Source of the DNA: Candidatus Hydromicrobium americanum | GTDB lineage: Bacteria > Actinomycetota > Humimicrobiia > Humimicrobiales > Humimicrobiaceae | Direction of reading: 5' to 3' | DNA length: 5,907 nucleotides | Assembly: GCA_002779205.1 (NCBI GenBank) | Contig: PEXF01000072.1 | Location: forward strand, 1-5,907 | Part shown: one piece after another, positions 1 to 5,907 of the stretch | Layout of the letters: every line of letters starts with the position of its first letter | How positions within the stretch are numbered: the first letter of the stretch is position 1 | The notes under the pieces: generated by a model | What the model saw: the letters and a program-made list of their open reading frames with translations, nothing else | Databases searched by the model: none | Told to the model about the DNA's origin: nothing | Position numbers and translations under genes: made by a program

Positions 1-27
1 AAAAATCTTTATTATTTTATCTATCAA
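1..27 (-). CDS. Possible start of a further gene downstream of purE (partial, speculative)
   Basis: A TTG at 25-27 opens a frame that runs to the left edge and reads (M)IDKIIKIF. AGGA at 34-37 lies six bases upstream, and two other genes in this run start with TTG behind good sites. The gap after the purE stop would be 15 nt, like the other gaps here, and no terminator hairpin is visible. Nine codons are far too few to name a product or prove coding; an AT-rich stretch this short is often open by chance. Confidence 0.25.
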
Positions 28-42
28 ATAAATTCCTGGCTT

Positions 43-504
43 CTAGTATTCTAATTTAGCCTTATATTTTTTCAACTTTTCTGCCAGATCATCATATTTT
101 AAGGCAAGTATTTGAATGGCCAGAAGTGCTGCGTTTTTTGCACCATCTATAGACATGCAGGCAACAGGAACTCCTGAAGGCATTTGCACTATGGAGAGGA
201 GAGAATCCAGCCCACCTAAATCGGAAGCTTTAATAGGCACACCTATTACTGGAACAGTTGTATAAGAAGCAATTACACCTGGAAGATGCGCCGATTCCCC
301 TGCTCCGGCAATTATTACTTCTATTCCTTTATCTTTTACGCTTTTAGCAAATTCTCTTGTCTTATTGGGCATTCTGTGCGCTGAAAGTACATTTATCTCA
401 TAATCCACTCCAAATTCCTTCAAAACATCTGACGCTTTTTTCATCACAGTCTCGTCAGAAACACTGCCCATTACTATAGCAACTTTTTTACCTCCGGTGA
501 CCAT
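43..504 (-). CDS. purE: 5-(carboxyamino)imidazole ribonucleotide mutase, class I PurE
   Basis: Moves the carboxylate of N5-carboxyaminoimidazole ribonucleotide to carbon 4, giving CAIR, in de novo purine synthesis; it normally works after PurK. The 153 residues are close to the usual 155-170. Visible motifs are MGSVSD at 12-17 (phosphate and ribose binding), SAHR at 41-44 with the catalytic His43 (His45 in E. coli), [10 protein letters not shown] at 67-76, QMPSGVPVA at 107-115 and [10 protein letters not shown] at 120-129. The last two agree better with class I mutases than with class II AIR carboxylases, a pattern-based judgement. The start is ATG at 502-504 with AAAGGAG six bases upstream, and it overlaps the purD stop by one base. 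No purK lies in the window; it may be just downstream or elsewhere. The C-terminal [11 protein letters not shown] is a normal charged tail. Confidence 0.97.
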   Translation of the reverse strand: MVTGGKKVAIVMGSVSDETVMKKASDVLKEFGVDYEINVLSAHRMPNKTREFAKSVKDKGIEVIIAGAGESAHLPGVIASYTTVPVIGVPIKASDLGGLDSLLSIVQMPSGVPVACMSIDGAKNAALLAIQILALKYDDLAEKLKKYKAKLEY

Positions 505-1793
505 CAGTCACTCCTTTCCGCCTTTAATGCAATATCTTTTCTGTATTGAATTCCTCTGAACTTTATTTTATCCATAGCTGAATATACTTTCTCTCTTACT
601 TCCTTAAAACTGCCGGCCTTAGAAACAACTCCCAGAACTCTCCCCCCGTTAGTTACTACACTGCCATTTTCTTTTTTTGTACCAGCATGAAAAATAATTA
701 TATCATCACTGTCTTTAAAATAATCCAATCCCTTTATTATATCTCCACCGGAAGAACTTTCCGGATATCCTTCAGATGCAGCTATGACACAAACACACTT
801 ATCTTCATCCCAATCTAGTTTCTTTCCGATAAGATTCCCTTCCGCACATTCTAAAAGCAATGGCACCAGATCATCTTTCAATCTTGGGAGCACCACTTGA
901 GTTTCAGGGTCTCCAAACCTGCAGTTATATTCAAGCAGATAGGGTTTCTCTTCAATAATCAGTATCCCGGCATAAAGAATCCCTTTGTATTTTATATTTT
1001 CCCTTACCATTGCAGTGCCTGTGGGAAAAATAATCTCATTTAAAATCTGTCTGTAAGTTTGATTTTCGACCATAGGTACCGGGCTATAGCTTCCCATACC
1101 GCCAGTATTTTTTCCTCTGTCATTATCAAAGATTCTTTTATAATCCTGCGCAGGAGCCATTGGAATGATTTTCTTGCCATCACTAAGGCATAAGACAGAT
1201 ACTTCATATCCACTTAAGAAATCTTCAATTATTATCCTGTCTCCTGAGCTGCCAAACCTATTCCTTATGAAGCAATCCTTTATTGCTTCTATCGCCTGGT
1301 TTTTATCGTCAGCTATAACTACACCTTTTCCTGCTGCAAGACCATCAGCTTTGATAACTACCGGGAAACTACTCCTTTTCTCAATGTAATCTCTTGCTTC
1401 CTCATAATTCTCTTTTTTAAAAATAATTCCATCAGGGGTAGGAATACCATACTTCTGGAGTAATTCTTTAGCAAAAACCTTACTTCCTTCCATTGCAGCA
1501 GCCTGCCTGTTAGGACCGAAAATCTTATAGCCCTTCAAATCAAAATAATCAACTATTCCATCCACCAGCGGTGCTTCCGGACCAACCACAGTTAAATCTA
1601 TTCCTTTATCCTCTACCAGCTTTATTAGGCTATCAAAATTGTTTTTTGAGATGTTTATATCAACACATTCTGCGATTTCAGCTATTCCTGCATTCCCTGG
1701 AGCTGCATATATTTTTTCTACCAGAGGGCTTTTTGAAATTTTCCACACCATGCAATGTTCTCTGCCCCCGCTGCCTATCACAAGTATATTCAA
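504..1793 (-). CDS. purD: Phosphoribosylamine--glycine ligase (GARS)
   Basis: An ATP-grasp enzyme joining phosphoribosylamine and glycine to give glycinamide ribonucleotide, step two of de novo purine synthesis. The 429 residues match the usual stand-alone bacterial enzyme; there is no fusion to PurM or PurN. Motifs include the N-terminal GSGGREH at 7-13, [10 protein letters not shown] at 71-80, the ATP-grasp loop [11 protein letters not shown] at 148-158, [17 protein letters not shown] at 222-238, the metal and ATP site [12 protein letters not shown] at 288-299, [10 protein letters not shown] at 381-390 and [11 protein letters not shown] at 412-422. The start is TTG, fixed by AAGGAG four bases upstream and by the family start [12 protein letters not shown]. 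The residue after REH is Cys where Ala is common, a minor difference. The gene follows purA by 23 nt, and its TGA shares one base with the purE ATG, typical of coupled translation. Confidence 0.98.
   Translation of the reverse strand: MNILVIGSGGREHCMVWKISKSPLVEKIYAAPGNAGIAEIAECVDINISKNNFDSLIKLVEDKGIDLTVVGPEAPLVDGIVDYFDLKGYKIFGPNRQAAAMEGSKVFAKELLQKYGIPTPDGIIFKKENYEEARDYIEKRSSFPVVIKADGLAAGKGVVIADDKNQAIEAIKDCFIRNRFGSSGDRIIIEDFLSGYEVSVLCLSDGKKIIPMAPAQDYKRIFDNDRGKNTGGMGSYSPVPMVENQTYRQILNEIIFPTGTAMVRENIKYKGILYAGILIIEEKPYLLEYNCRFGDPETQVVLPRLKDDLVPLLLECAEGNLIGKKLDWDEDKCVCVIAASEGYPESSSGGDIIKGLDYFKDSDDIIIFHAGTKKENGSVVTNGGRVLGVVSKAGSFKEVREKVYSAMDKIKFRGIQYRKDIALKAERSD
511..517 (-). promoter_or_regulatory. 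Ribosome binding site of purE
   Basis: AAAGGAG on the minus strand, inside the last codons of purD, ends six bases before the purE ATG. A second GGAGGT within purE codons 4-5 has no in-frame start at a useful distance, so the upstream site is taken as the real one. Confidence 0.75.
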
Positions 1794-1797
1794 CCTG

Positions 1798-1805
1798 CTC
1801 CTTTT
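1798..1805 (-). promoter_or_regulatory. Ribosome binding site of purD (supports the TTG start)
   Basis: AAAAGGAG on the minus strand lies four bases before the TTG at 1791-1793, in the 23-nt purA-purD gap. No other in-frame start before the GSGGREH motif has such a site, so this decides the start. Confidence 0.8.
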
Positions 1806-1816
1806 ATTTTATTTAT

Positions 1817-3145
1817 CTAAACTATAAGTGTTGATCTTCTACTTTGATTGAATAACCTACTCTTAAGATTATTATCCCTTATGATAATCTTGCTTCTTTC
1901 AGCACCTACACTGACCATTGAAATGGGAACCTTGATAATTTTTTCAATGTTTTTTATATAATTCTGAGCCTGTTTGGGAAGATCTTCGAAATTCTTTACC
2001 CTGCTTATGTCCTCATCCCAGCCTTCATATTCTTCATATATAGGCTGACATTTATGTAAAATAGTCTGATGGCAGGGCATATCTCTATAAACTTTGCCTT
2101 CATATTTATAGCCTGTACAAATTTTAATTTCTTTTAGACCGCTAAGCACGTCCAGCTTGGTTATAGCAACACTATCAATAGTGTTTACCATAATAGAATA
2201 TTTCAGTATAACCGCATCCAGCCATCCACATCTCCTTGGCCTTCCGGTTGTAGTTCCATACTCATAACCTTTCTCCCGCAGATACTGGCCAATCCTACCG
2301 TCTTCCTCGGCCGGAAAAGGACCGGAGCCAACTCTTGTGGTATAAGCTTTAACCACACCAATTATCTCATCTAATCTGCCTGGGCCTACCCCGGCTCCAA
2401 CACAAATACCGCCAGCAATAGTAGAAGACGAGGTCACATAAGGATATGTTCCATGATCAATATCCAGCATAGTACCCTGTGCGCCTTCAAACAGCACCCT
2501 TTTATTCTTATCCAGAGCTTTACTTATCAGAAATGTAGCATCAACTATATATCTTTCAATTCGCTTCCCATATTGTTTATATTTATTAAAAATCTCATCC
2601 GGATCAAGAGGCTCCAGTCCGTAAATTTTTTCTATAATTGCATTATTTAATTTCAGAGCTTCTTCCAGTTTAGTTCTAAATATCTTTAAATCCTGTAAAT
2701 CCTGTGTTCTGATACCCGACCTCAGCGCTTTATCAGCATACACAGGCCCAATACCTTTATGTGTGGTGCCAATTTTGGATTTGCCTAATCTGTGTTCTCC
2801 TGCCTTATCCAGAATTATATGGTAAGGCATAACGAGATGTGCATTACAGCTTATTCTTAAATTATCAGTACTTATCCCCTTGCTTTCCAGGCTATCCAGC
2901 TCTTCTATCAGCACCTCGGGGTTTAATACCACTCCATTTCCAATAACGCAAGTAACACCTGGATATAAAATTCCTGATGGAATCAGATGAAGCTTGAACT
3001 GATCATTTCCTTTAACTACTGTATGACCAGCATTGTTTCCACCCTGAAACCTTACTACTATATCTACCCTGCTCGAAAGCAAGTCTACGATCCTTCCCTT
3101 TCCTTCATCACCCCACTGAGTACCAATAATAGCTATACCGGGCAT
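1817..3145 (-). CDS. purA: Adenylosuccinate synthetase
   Basis: Catalyses IMP + aspartate + GTP to adenylosuccinate, the first committed step from IMP to AMP, in the cytoplasm. Numbered from the chosen ATG (442 residues), the motifs fall where they do in the E. coli enzyme: GTQWGDEGKG at 8-17 with catalytic Asp13, GGNNAGHT at 35-42 with His41, GTTHKGIGPVYADK at 126-139, EGAQGTMLDIDHGTYP at 220-235, TRVGSGPFPAE at 270-280, TTGRPRRCGWLD at 299-310 and the guanine-binding TKLDVLSG at 329-336. The usual lysine after GDEGKG is Arg18. About 17 residues follow the point where the family normally ends (IIIRDN). A GTG at 3152-3154 could add three residues and overlap dnaB, but that GTG lies within AGGGGTG, the apparent ribosome binding site for the ATG at 3143-3145, so the ATG is preferred. 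The stop is 23 nt before purD. Confidence 0.97.
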   Translation of the reverse strand: MPGIAIIGTQWGDEGKGRIVDLLSSRVDIVVRFQGGNNAGHTVVKGNDQFKLHLIPSGILYPGVTCVIGNGVVLNPEVLIEELDSLESKGISTDNLRISCNAHLVMPYHIILDKAGEHRLGKSKIGTTHKGIGPVYADKALRSGIRTQDLQDLKIFRTKLEEALKLNNAIIEKIYGLEPLDPDEIFNKYKQYGKRIERYIVDATFLISKALDKNKRVLFEGAQGTMLDIDHGTYPYVTSSSTIAGGICVGAGVGPGRLDEIIGVVKAYTTRVGSGPFPAEEDGRIGQYLREKGYEYGTTTGRPRRCGWLDAVILKYSIMVNTIDSVAITKLDVLSGLKEIKICTGYKYEGKVYRDMPCHQTILHKCQPIYEEYEGWDEDISRVKNFEDLPKQAQNYIKNIEKIIKVPISMVSVGAERSKIIIRDNNLKSRLFNQSRRSTLIV

Positions 3146-3146
3146 T

Positions 3147-4559
3147 TTATTCACCCCTATCTTCAGTCTGGTAAGACTTACTTAAATTTGAAAACAATGC
3201 AAACTCCTTATTGAATCGTAAATTCAATTTACCTGTAGGCCCATTTCTGTGCTTGGCAATCATAATCTCAGCTTTGCCAGTGTGTTTACTTTCATCTTGC
3301 TCATAATAATCATCCCTGTATATGAACGCAACCAGATCTGCATCCTGTTCGATCGAACCCGATTCCCTTAAATCTGACAAAAGCGGTCTTTTTTTTTCTC
3401 TTTTTTCTACTTCTCTTGAGAGCTGAGATACTGCCACTACCGGAATATTTAATTCCTTTGCAATACCTTTCAAATTCTGCGATATCTCCGTTATTTCCAG
3501 AACCTTATTTCCCCTGTAATTAGTAGTGGACTGCATTAGCTGGATATAGTCAACAATTATTAGCTTTATGTTATTGGTACTGACCATCATACGGGCTCTT
3601 GATCTTAAATCCATAACTGTTAAAAATGCAGTGTCGTCAATATATATTTTGCACTCCGCTAATTTCTCAACAGCTCTTGCCAGCTGAGTCCACTCATCAT
3701 CTTTTATTTTTCCATTCCTGAGCTTCTGCAGGTTTATTCTTGATTCTGCACTCATCAGCCTTAGCGCTACCTGCTGTTTTGACATTTCCAGCGAGAAAAT
3801 TGCTATTGGAAGTTTCTCCCTCATCGCAATATGCTTGGCCATACCCATGACTAATGAAGTCTTACCCATTCCAGGCCTTGAAGCTATAACAATTAAATCA
3901 GAATTTTGAAAGCCTGAAGTTAGGTGATCAAAATCTATGTATCCTGATGGAATACCAGATATATCAGACTTAGCCTCATGTAAAACTTCTACTAGCTCAT
4001 AAGCTTCGGTAACTATATCTTTCATCATCGAAACTTTATCCCTGGTACTTCCCCTGTTCAGGTCTTTATATATGGAAAATATCAGCTGCTGTGCCTTGTC
4101 CACAGTTGAGTATAGATCCTCGGGAACTTCATAGCCCATAGTCGCTATTTCAGTAGCTGCATAAATTAATTTTCTTAAAATAGAATTACTTCTTACAATC
4201 TGAGCATAATACTGGGCATTAGCTGCAAGAGGAATATTACTTATAAGAGAATGAATAAAAGTTTTTCCCCCCACTTCATCCAGAAGTCCCTCTTTTTTAA
4301 GATGATCTGCTACAGTTATGGGATCTGCAGGTTCGCCTTTTACATACAGCTCTTTTATTGTATTGAAAACTTCCTGGTTGGATTTCCGGTAGAAATCTTC
4401 AGCAGCTACAACTTCAATAACCGATATTATGGCATCTCTTGAAATTAGCATAGAGCCGAGTAAAGACTCTTCAGCCTCTATATTGTATGGAGGTATCCGC
4501 TCCAATTTACTGGTGTCAAGTGGATAAAGCTTTCCTTCTTTTTTTATTCGATCTTGCAT
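3147..4559 (-). CDS. dnaB: Replicative DNA helicase DnaB
   Basis: The hexameric ring helicase that unwinds DNA at the replication fork and works with DnaG primase. At 470 residues it has normal length. The N-terminal primase-interacting domain begins with LERIPPYNIEAEESLLGSML at residues 19-38 and ends near residue 160; a linker leads to the RecA-like ATPase domain from about 200. Visible motifs are the Walker A loop SRPGMGKTS at 227-235, SLEMS at 256-260, Walker B LIIVDYIQLM at 333-342, SQLSREVEKR at 378-387, SDLRESGSIEQDAD at 395-408 and the arginine-finger region KHRNGPTG at 436-443. No intein interrupts the usual insertion sites. The ATG lies 5 nt after the rplI stop and has no recognisable Shine-Dalgarno sequence, so translation may be coupled to rplI; no later in-frame start with a good site exists before the conserved block. 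The stop lies one base before the purA ATG. Codons for residues 388-391 contain a run of nine A. Confidence 0.98.
   Translation of the reverse strand: MQDRIKKEGKLYPLDTSKLERIPPYNIEAEESLLGSMLISRDAIISVIEVVAAEDFYRKSNQEVFNTIKELYVKGEPADPITVADHLKKEGLLDEVGGKTFIHSLISNIPLAANAQYYAQIVRSNSILRKLIYAATEIATMGYEVPEDLYSTVDKAQQLIFSIYKDLNRGSTRDKVSMMKDIVTEAYELVEVLHEAKSDISGIPSGYIDFDHLTSGFQNSDLIVIASRPGMGKTSLVMGMAKHIAMREKLPIAIFSLEMSKQQVALRLMSAESRINLQKLRNGKIKDDEWTQLARAVEKLAECKIYIDDTAFLTVMDLRSRARMMVSTNNIKLIIVDYIQLMQSTTNYRGNKVLEITEISQNLKGIAKELNIPVVAVSQLSREVEKREKKRPLLSDLRESGSIEQDADLVAFIYRDDYYEQDESKHTGKAEIMIAKHRNGPTGKLNLRFNKEFALFSNLSKSYQTEDRGE
3152..3158 (-). promoter_or_regulatory. Ribosome binding site of purA (favours ATG at 3145 over GTG at 3154)
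   Basis: AGGGGTG on the minus strand, inside the last codons of dnaB, ends six bases before the ATG at 3143-3145. The competing GTG start uses bases of this same site and has only a weaker GAAGA-like stretch upstream. The site's position inside dnaB links purA translation to that of dnaB. Confidence 0.65.
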
Positions 4560-4564
4560 ATAAA

Positions 4565-5215
4565 TTATTTATCTTTATCTTTAGATTTGATCCTGGTTTT
4601 TTTCTTATCTTCTTTTTCTACTTCCTTTGAACTTTCTTTACTTTTAGCCTTCTTCTTATCCCTTTCACCTTTTTCTTTTTCTTCTTCCACTTCCTGTTTT
4701 TCTTTTTCTGACAAGCTTTCAGCTTTTTCTTTCTCTGCTTTATGAGCTTCAATTAATTCTTTTGATTCCTCATCTGGCTCAACTATTACTTTTACAGAAC
4801 TTTTAACTTCCTTATATAACTTTAGTTCTATCTCATATTCTCCTATTTCCTTTATATGCTCCTGCATATCAATTTTCTTTCTGTCTATTTCTATTTTTCT
4901 TTCTTCAGAGATCTTTTCAGCAATATCTTTATTGGTTATGGAGCCATAGAGTTTTCCTTCTTCGCCAGTTTTTACAATAAAGGTAACCTGGAGACCTTCC
5001 AGCTTTTTGGCAAGCTCTTCTGCTTCTTTTATATTTCTGGCTTCTAATTTTACAGCAGCTTGCTTGACCAGCTGCATTTGATTTATATTACCCTTTGTTG
5101 CAGGCACTGCTAATCCATTGGGTATCAAATAATTATTTGCGTAACCGGATTTTACCTCTACCGTATCTCCTACATCTCCTAACTTTTCATGATAATTGGT
5201 AAGTATAACTTTCAA
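4565..5215 (-). CDS. rplI: 50S ribosomal protein bL9 with long charged C-terminal tail
   Basis: bL9 is a two-domain protein of the large ribosomal subunit that binds 23S rRNA near the L1 stalk and helps reading-frame fidelity. The N-terminal domain is plain: MKVILTNYHEKLGDVGD at the start, then the rRNA-binding signature GYANNYLIPNGLAVPAT at residues 24-40. A charged connecting helix follows at about 45-73, then the C-terminal domain at about 77-147, containing GKLYGSIT. Ordinary bL9 stops near residue 148-150; this one has 216 residues. Residues 148-216 are low complexity, about 22 Lys, 19 Glu, 5 Asp and 2 Arg among 69, with a more basic end. The start is TTG, supported by AGGGGG five bases upstream and by exact agreement with the family N-terminus. 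The gene follows the membrane-protein gene by 36 nt and ends 5 nt before dnaB. Identity is very secure; the role of the tail is unknown. Confidence 0.97.
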   Translation of the reverse strand: MKVILTNYHEKLGDVGDTVEVKSGYANNYLIPNGLAVPATKGNINQMQLVKQAAVKLEARNIKEAEELAKKLEGLQVTFIVKTGEEGKLYGSITNKDIAEKISEERKIEIDRKKIDMQEHIKEIGEYEIELKLYKEVKSSVKVIVEPDEESKELIEAHKAEKEKAESLSEKEKQEVEEEKEKGERDKKKAKSKESSKEVEKEDKKKTRIKSKDKDK

Positions 5216-5220
5216 ATCTT

Positions 5221-5226
5221 CCCCCT
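5221..5226 (-). promoter_or_regulatory. Ribosome binding site of rplI (supports the TTG start)
   Basis: AGGGGG on the minus strand lies five bases before the TTG at 5213-5215. Because TTG is a weak start, this strong purine-rich site and the bL9 N-terminal match together fix the start. It lies in the 36-nt gap after the membrane-protein gene, which contains no convincing terminator. Confidence 0.8.
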
Positions 5227-5251
5227 ATCTTCTGCTTCAAGAATAAACCCG

Positions 5252-5907
5252 TTATCCTCTCTTTAATCTTCTAAAATTAACCCATATATCAATTAATCCC
5301 AGAAATGGCAGGATTAATATAGCAAATCCAAAAAACAAACCCAGTATTATAAAAATGCTTATTCTCCAGATAAACGGAACCTTAAACCTTTCAAGTATTC
5401 CCCATAGCACTGAGATTCCAAGAACCAGATACAACAACCCAAAAATAATTATCAGATTGAATCCGATAACATCTACCAGCTTATCAAAATTTTGACCGGT
5501 GGAAGGTACCAGTACCAATACCAGTCCTAAAATTGCTCCCCAGCAATAGTACCAGGGAAGATCCAATTCATTAAAAGATGAAAATGGTTTTATATTAATA
5601 TTATATCTTCTAAGCACTGCAGAGGTTGCTGCATAATTTATCACACTTACAATAACAAATGAGACTATTAAAATCCCTGGAGCAATATAAGGAATAAATC
5701 TTAAAATATTCTGAGTCTGCTTGAGTATCAAGTCAAACTGGGACTGATCAACTGACATTAAACTAGCATAACCTGAAATAAATTGATTAGCAGACATACC
5801 ATCAATGTAAGAATTATAGCTTCTAAAAAGCTCGCTTACAAAATTAATCCTACCTATAGCAGACACCAGTATAATATATAGCAATGCTGCTCCACAAAAT
5901 ACTAAAA
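5252..5907 (-). CDS. DUF2232/YybS-family integral membrane protein, C-terminal part (5' end outside window)
   Basis: The frame ends at a TAA at 5252-5254 and stays open to the right edge, giving 217 complete codons. The first start-like codon is a TTG at 5882-5884, but it sits inside a hydrophobic stretch and the frame continues upstream of it, so the real start is probably beyond the window. Counting from the first complete codon, hydrophobic segments lie at about residues 1-17, 71-95, 119-134, 144-170 and 180-207, which indicates a polytopic membrane protein. The piece around residues 105-125 (a PF...F..LDLPWY pattern leading into a membrane helix), followed by a helix with GFNLIIIFGLLYLVLG, resembles the C-terminal half of DUF2232 proteins such as Bacillus YybS. 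These are usually about 300 residues, so roughly 80-100 residues would be missing. Position directly upstream of rplI fits the family, which is often found between rpsR and rplI. The molecular role is unknown; the family name rests on pattern and context. Confidence 0.75.
   Translation of the reverse strand, partial: LVFCGAALLYIILVSAIGRINFVSELFRSYNSYIDGMSANQFISGYASLMSVDQSQFDLILKQTQNILRFIPYIAPGILIVSFVIVSVINYAATSAVLRRYNINIKPFSSFNELDLPWYYCWGAILGLVLVLVPSTGQNFDKLVDVIGFNLIIIFGLLYLVLGISVLWGILERFKVPFIWRISIFIILGLFFGFAILILPFLGLIDIWVNFRRLKRG

Noticed and set aside
1165..1389. Open frame on the plus strand opposite purD
   Set aside because: It lies wholly opposite a well-supported purD with all family motifs and has no recognisable domain, so it is a shadow frame.
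1571..1834. Plus-strand open frames opposite the start of purD and the end of purA
   Set aside because: Two overlapping frames of hydrophobic, Cys- and Phe-rich composition that mirror the complementary strand; no family resemblance.
3143..3160. Purine riboswitch or PurR-type operator before purA
   Set aside because: Only one base separates dnaB from purA, and the upstream sequence is dnaB coding sequence with no visible aptamer-like structure.
3147..4559. Possible intein in dnaB
   Set aside because: DnaB is a common intein host, but Walker A, Walker B and the later motifs are continuous and the length is a normal 470 residues.
4554..4745. Ser/Phe-rich plus-strand frame opposite the rplI tail
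   Set aside because: It is the complement of the K/E-rich codons (GAA and AAA read as TTC and TTT), so its apparent membrane-like character is an artefact.
5229..5241. Small inverted repeat in the gap before rplI as a terminator or attenuator
   Set aside because: The stem is only about four A/T-rich pairs and is not followed by a U-run; too weak to support.
5252..5884. TTG at 5884 as the true start of the membrane protein
   Set aside because: The frame remains open upstream with further hydrophobic residues (LVFCGAA), the bases before the TTG hold no well-spaced Shine-Dalgarno site, and the protein would be far shorter than the family.
1..5907. Mobile elements, CRISPR array, tRNA or rRNA genes, phage or defence genes
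   Set aside because: Nearly every base is accounted for by six housekeeping-type genes, with the longest internal gap 36 nt; no repeats, transposase motifs or structured RNA were recognised by eye.

Overview
This is a stretch of bacterial chromosome that is AT-rich by eye. All recognisable genes lie on the minus strand and form one tightly packed, operon-like run. In the direction of transcription (right to left in window coordinates) the order is: the 3' part of a DUF2232/YybS-type membrane protein gene, rplI (ribosomal protein bL9), dnaB (replicative helicase), purA (adenylosuccinate synthetase), purD (GARS) and purE (N5-CAIR mutase). A faint hint of a seventh gene runs off the left edge. 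Gaps between genes are 36, 5, 1, 23 and -1 nt, and I see no terminator or promoter in any of them, so the genes are probably co-transcribed from a promoter beyond the right edge.

Region by region. Positions 5252-5907 hold the C-terminal part of the membrane protein; its frame stays open to the window edge, so the start is missing. Positions 4565-5215 hold rplI, with a TTG start behind a clear AGGGGG ribosome binding site and a lysine/glutamate-rich C-terminal tail of about 69 residues that ordinary bL9 lacks. Positions 3147-4559 hold a complete, intein-free DnaB whose start has no visible Shine-Dalgarno sequence and which carries a nine-A run over conserved codons. Positions 1817-3145 hold purA, best started at an internal ATG one base after the dnaB stop. 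Positions 504-1793 and 43-504 hold purD (TTG start) and purE (ATG start overlapping the purD stop by one base). The last 42 bases contain no purE terminator and may hold the start of another gene.

The genes fall into two jobs. The right half belongs to the widely conserved cluster around rpsR-rplI-dnaB (translation and replication). The left half is purine synthesis: PurD makes glycinamide ribonucleotide early in IMP synthesis, PurE acts on the carboxylated aminoimidazole intermediate, and PurA starts the AMP branch from IMP. Joining dnaB to purA is a familiar arrangement in Firmicutes-like genomes; appending purD and purE is less standard.

The organism cannot be named from this window. AT-rich composition, ATA and AGA codons, TTG starts with strong Shine-Dalgarno sites, and the DUF2232-rplI-dnaB-purA order suit a low-GC Gram-positive-like or deep-branching anaerobic bacterium, but this is inference. 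I found no mobile element, CRISPR array, RNA gene or unknown multi-gene system. These are mainly housekeeping genes, and the points worth a second look are the bL9 tail, the A9 tract in dnaB, and start-site and coupling details.
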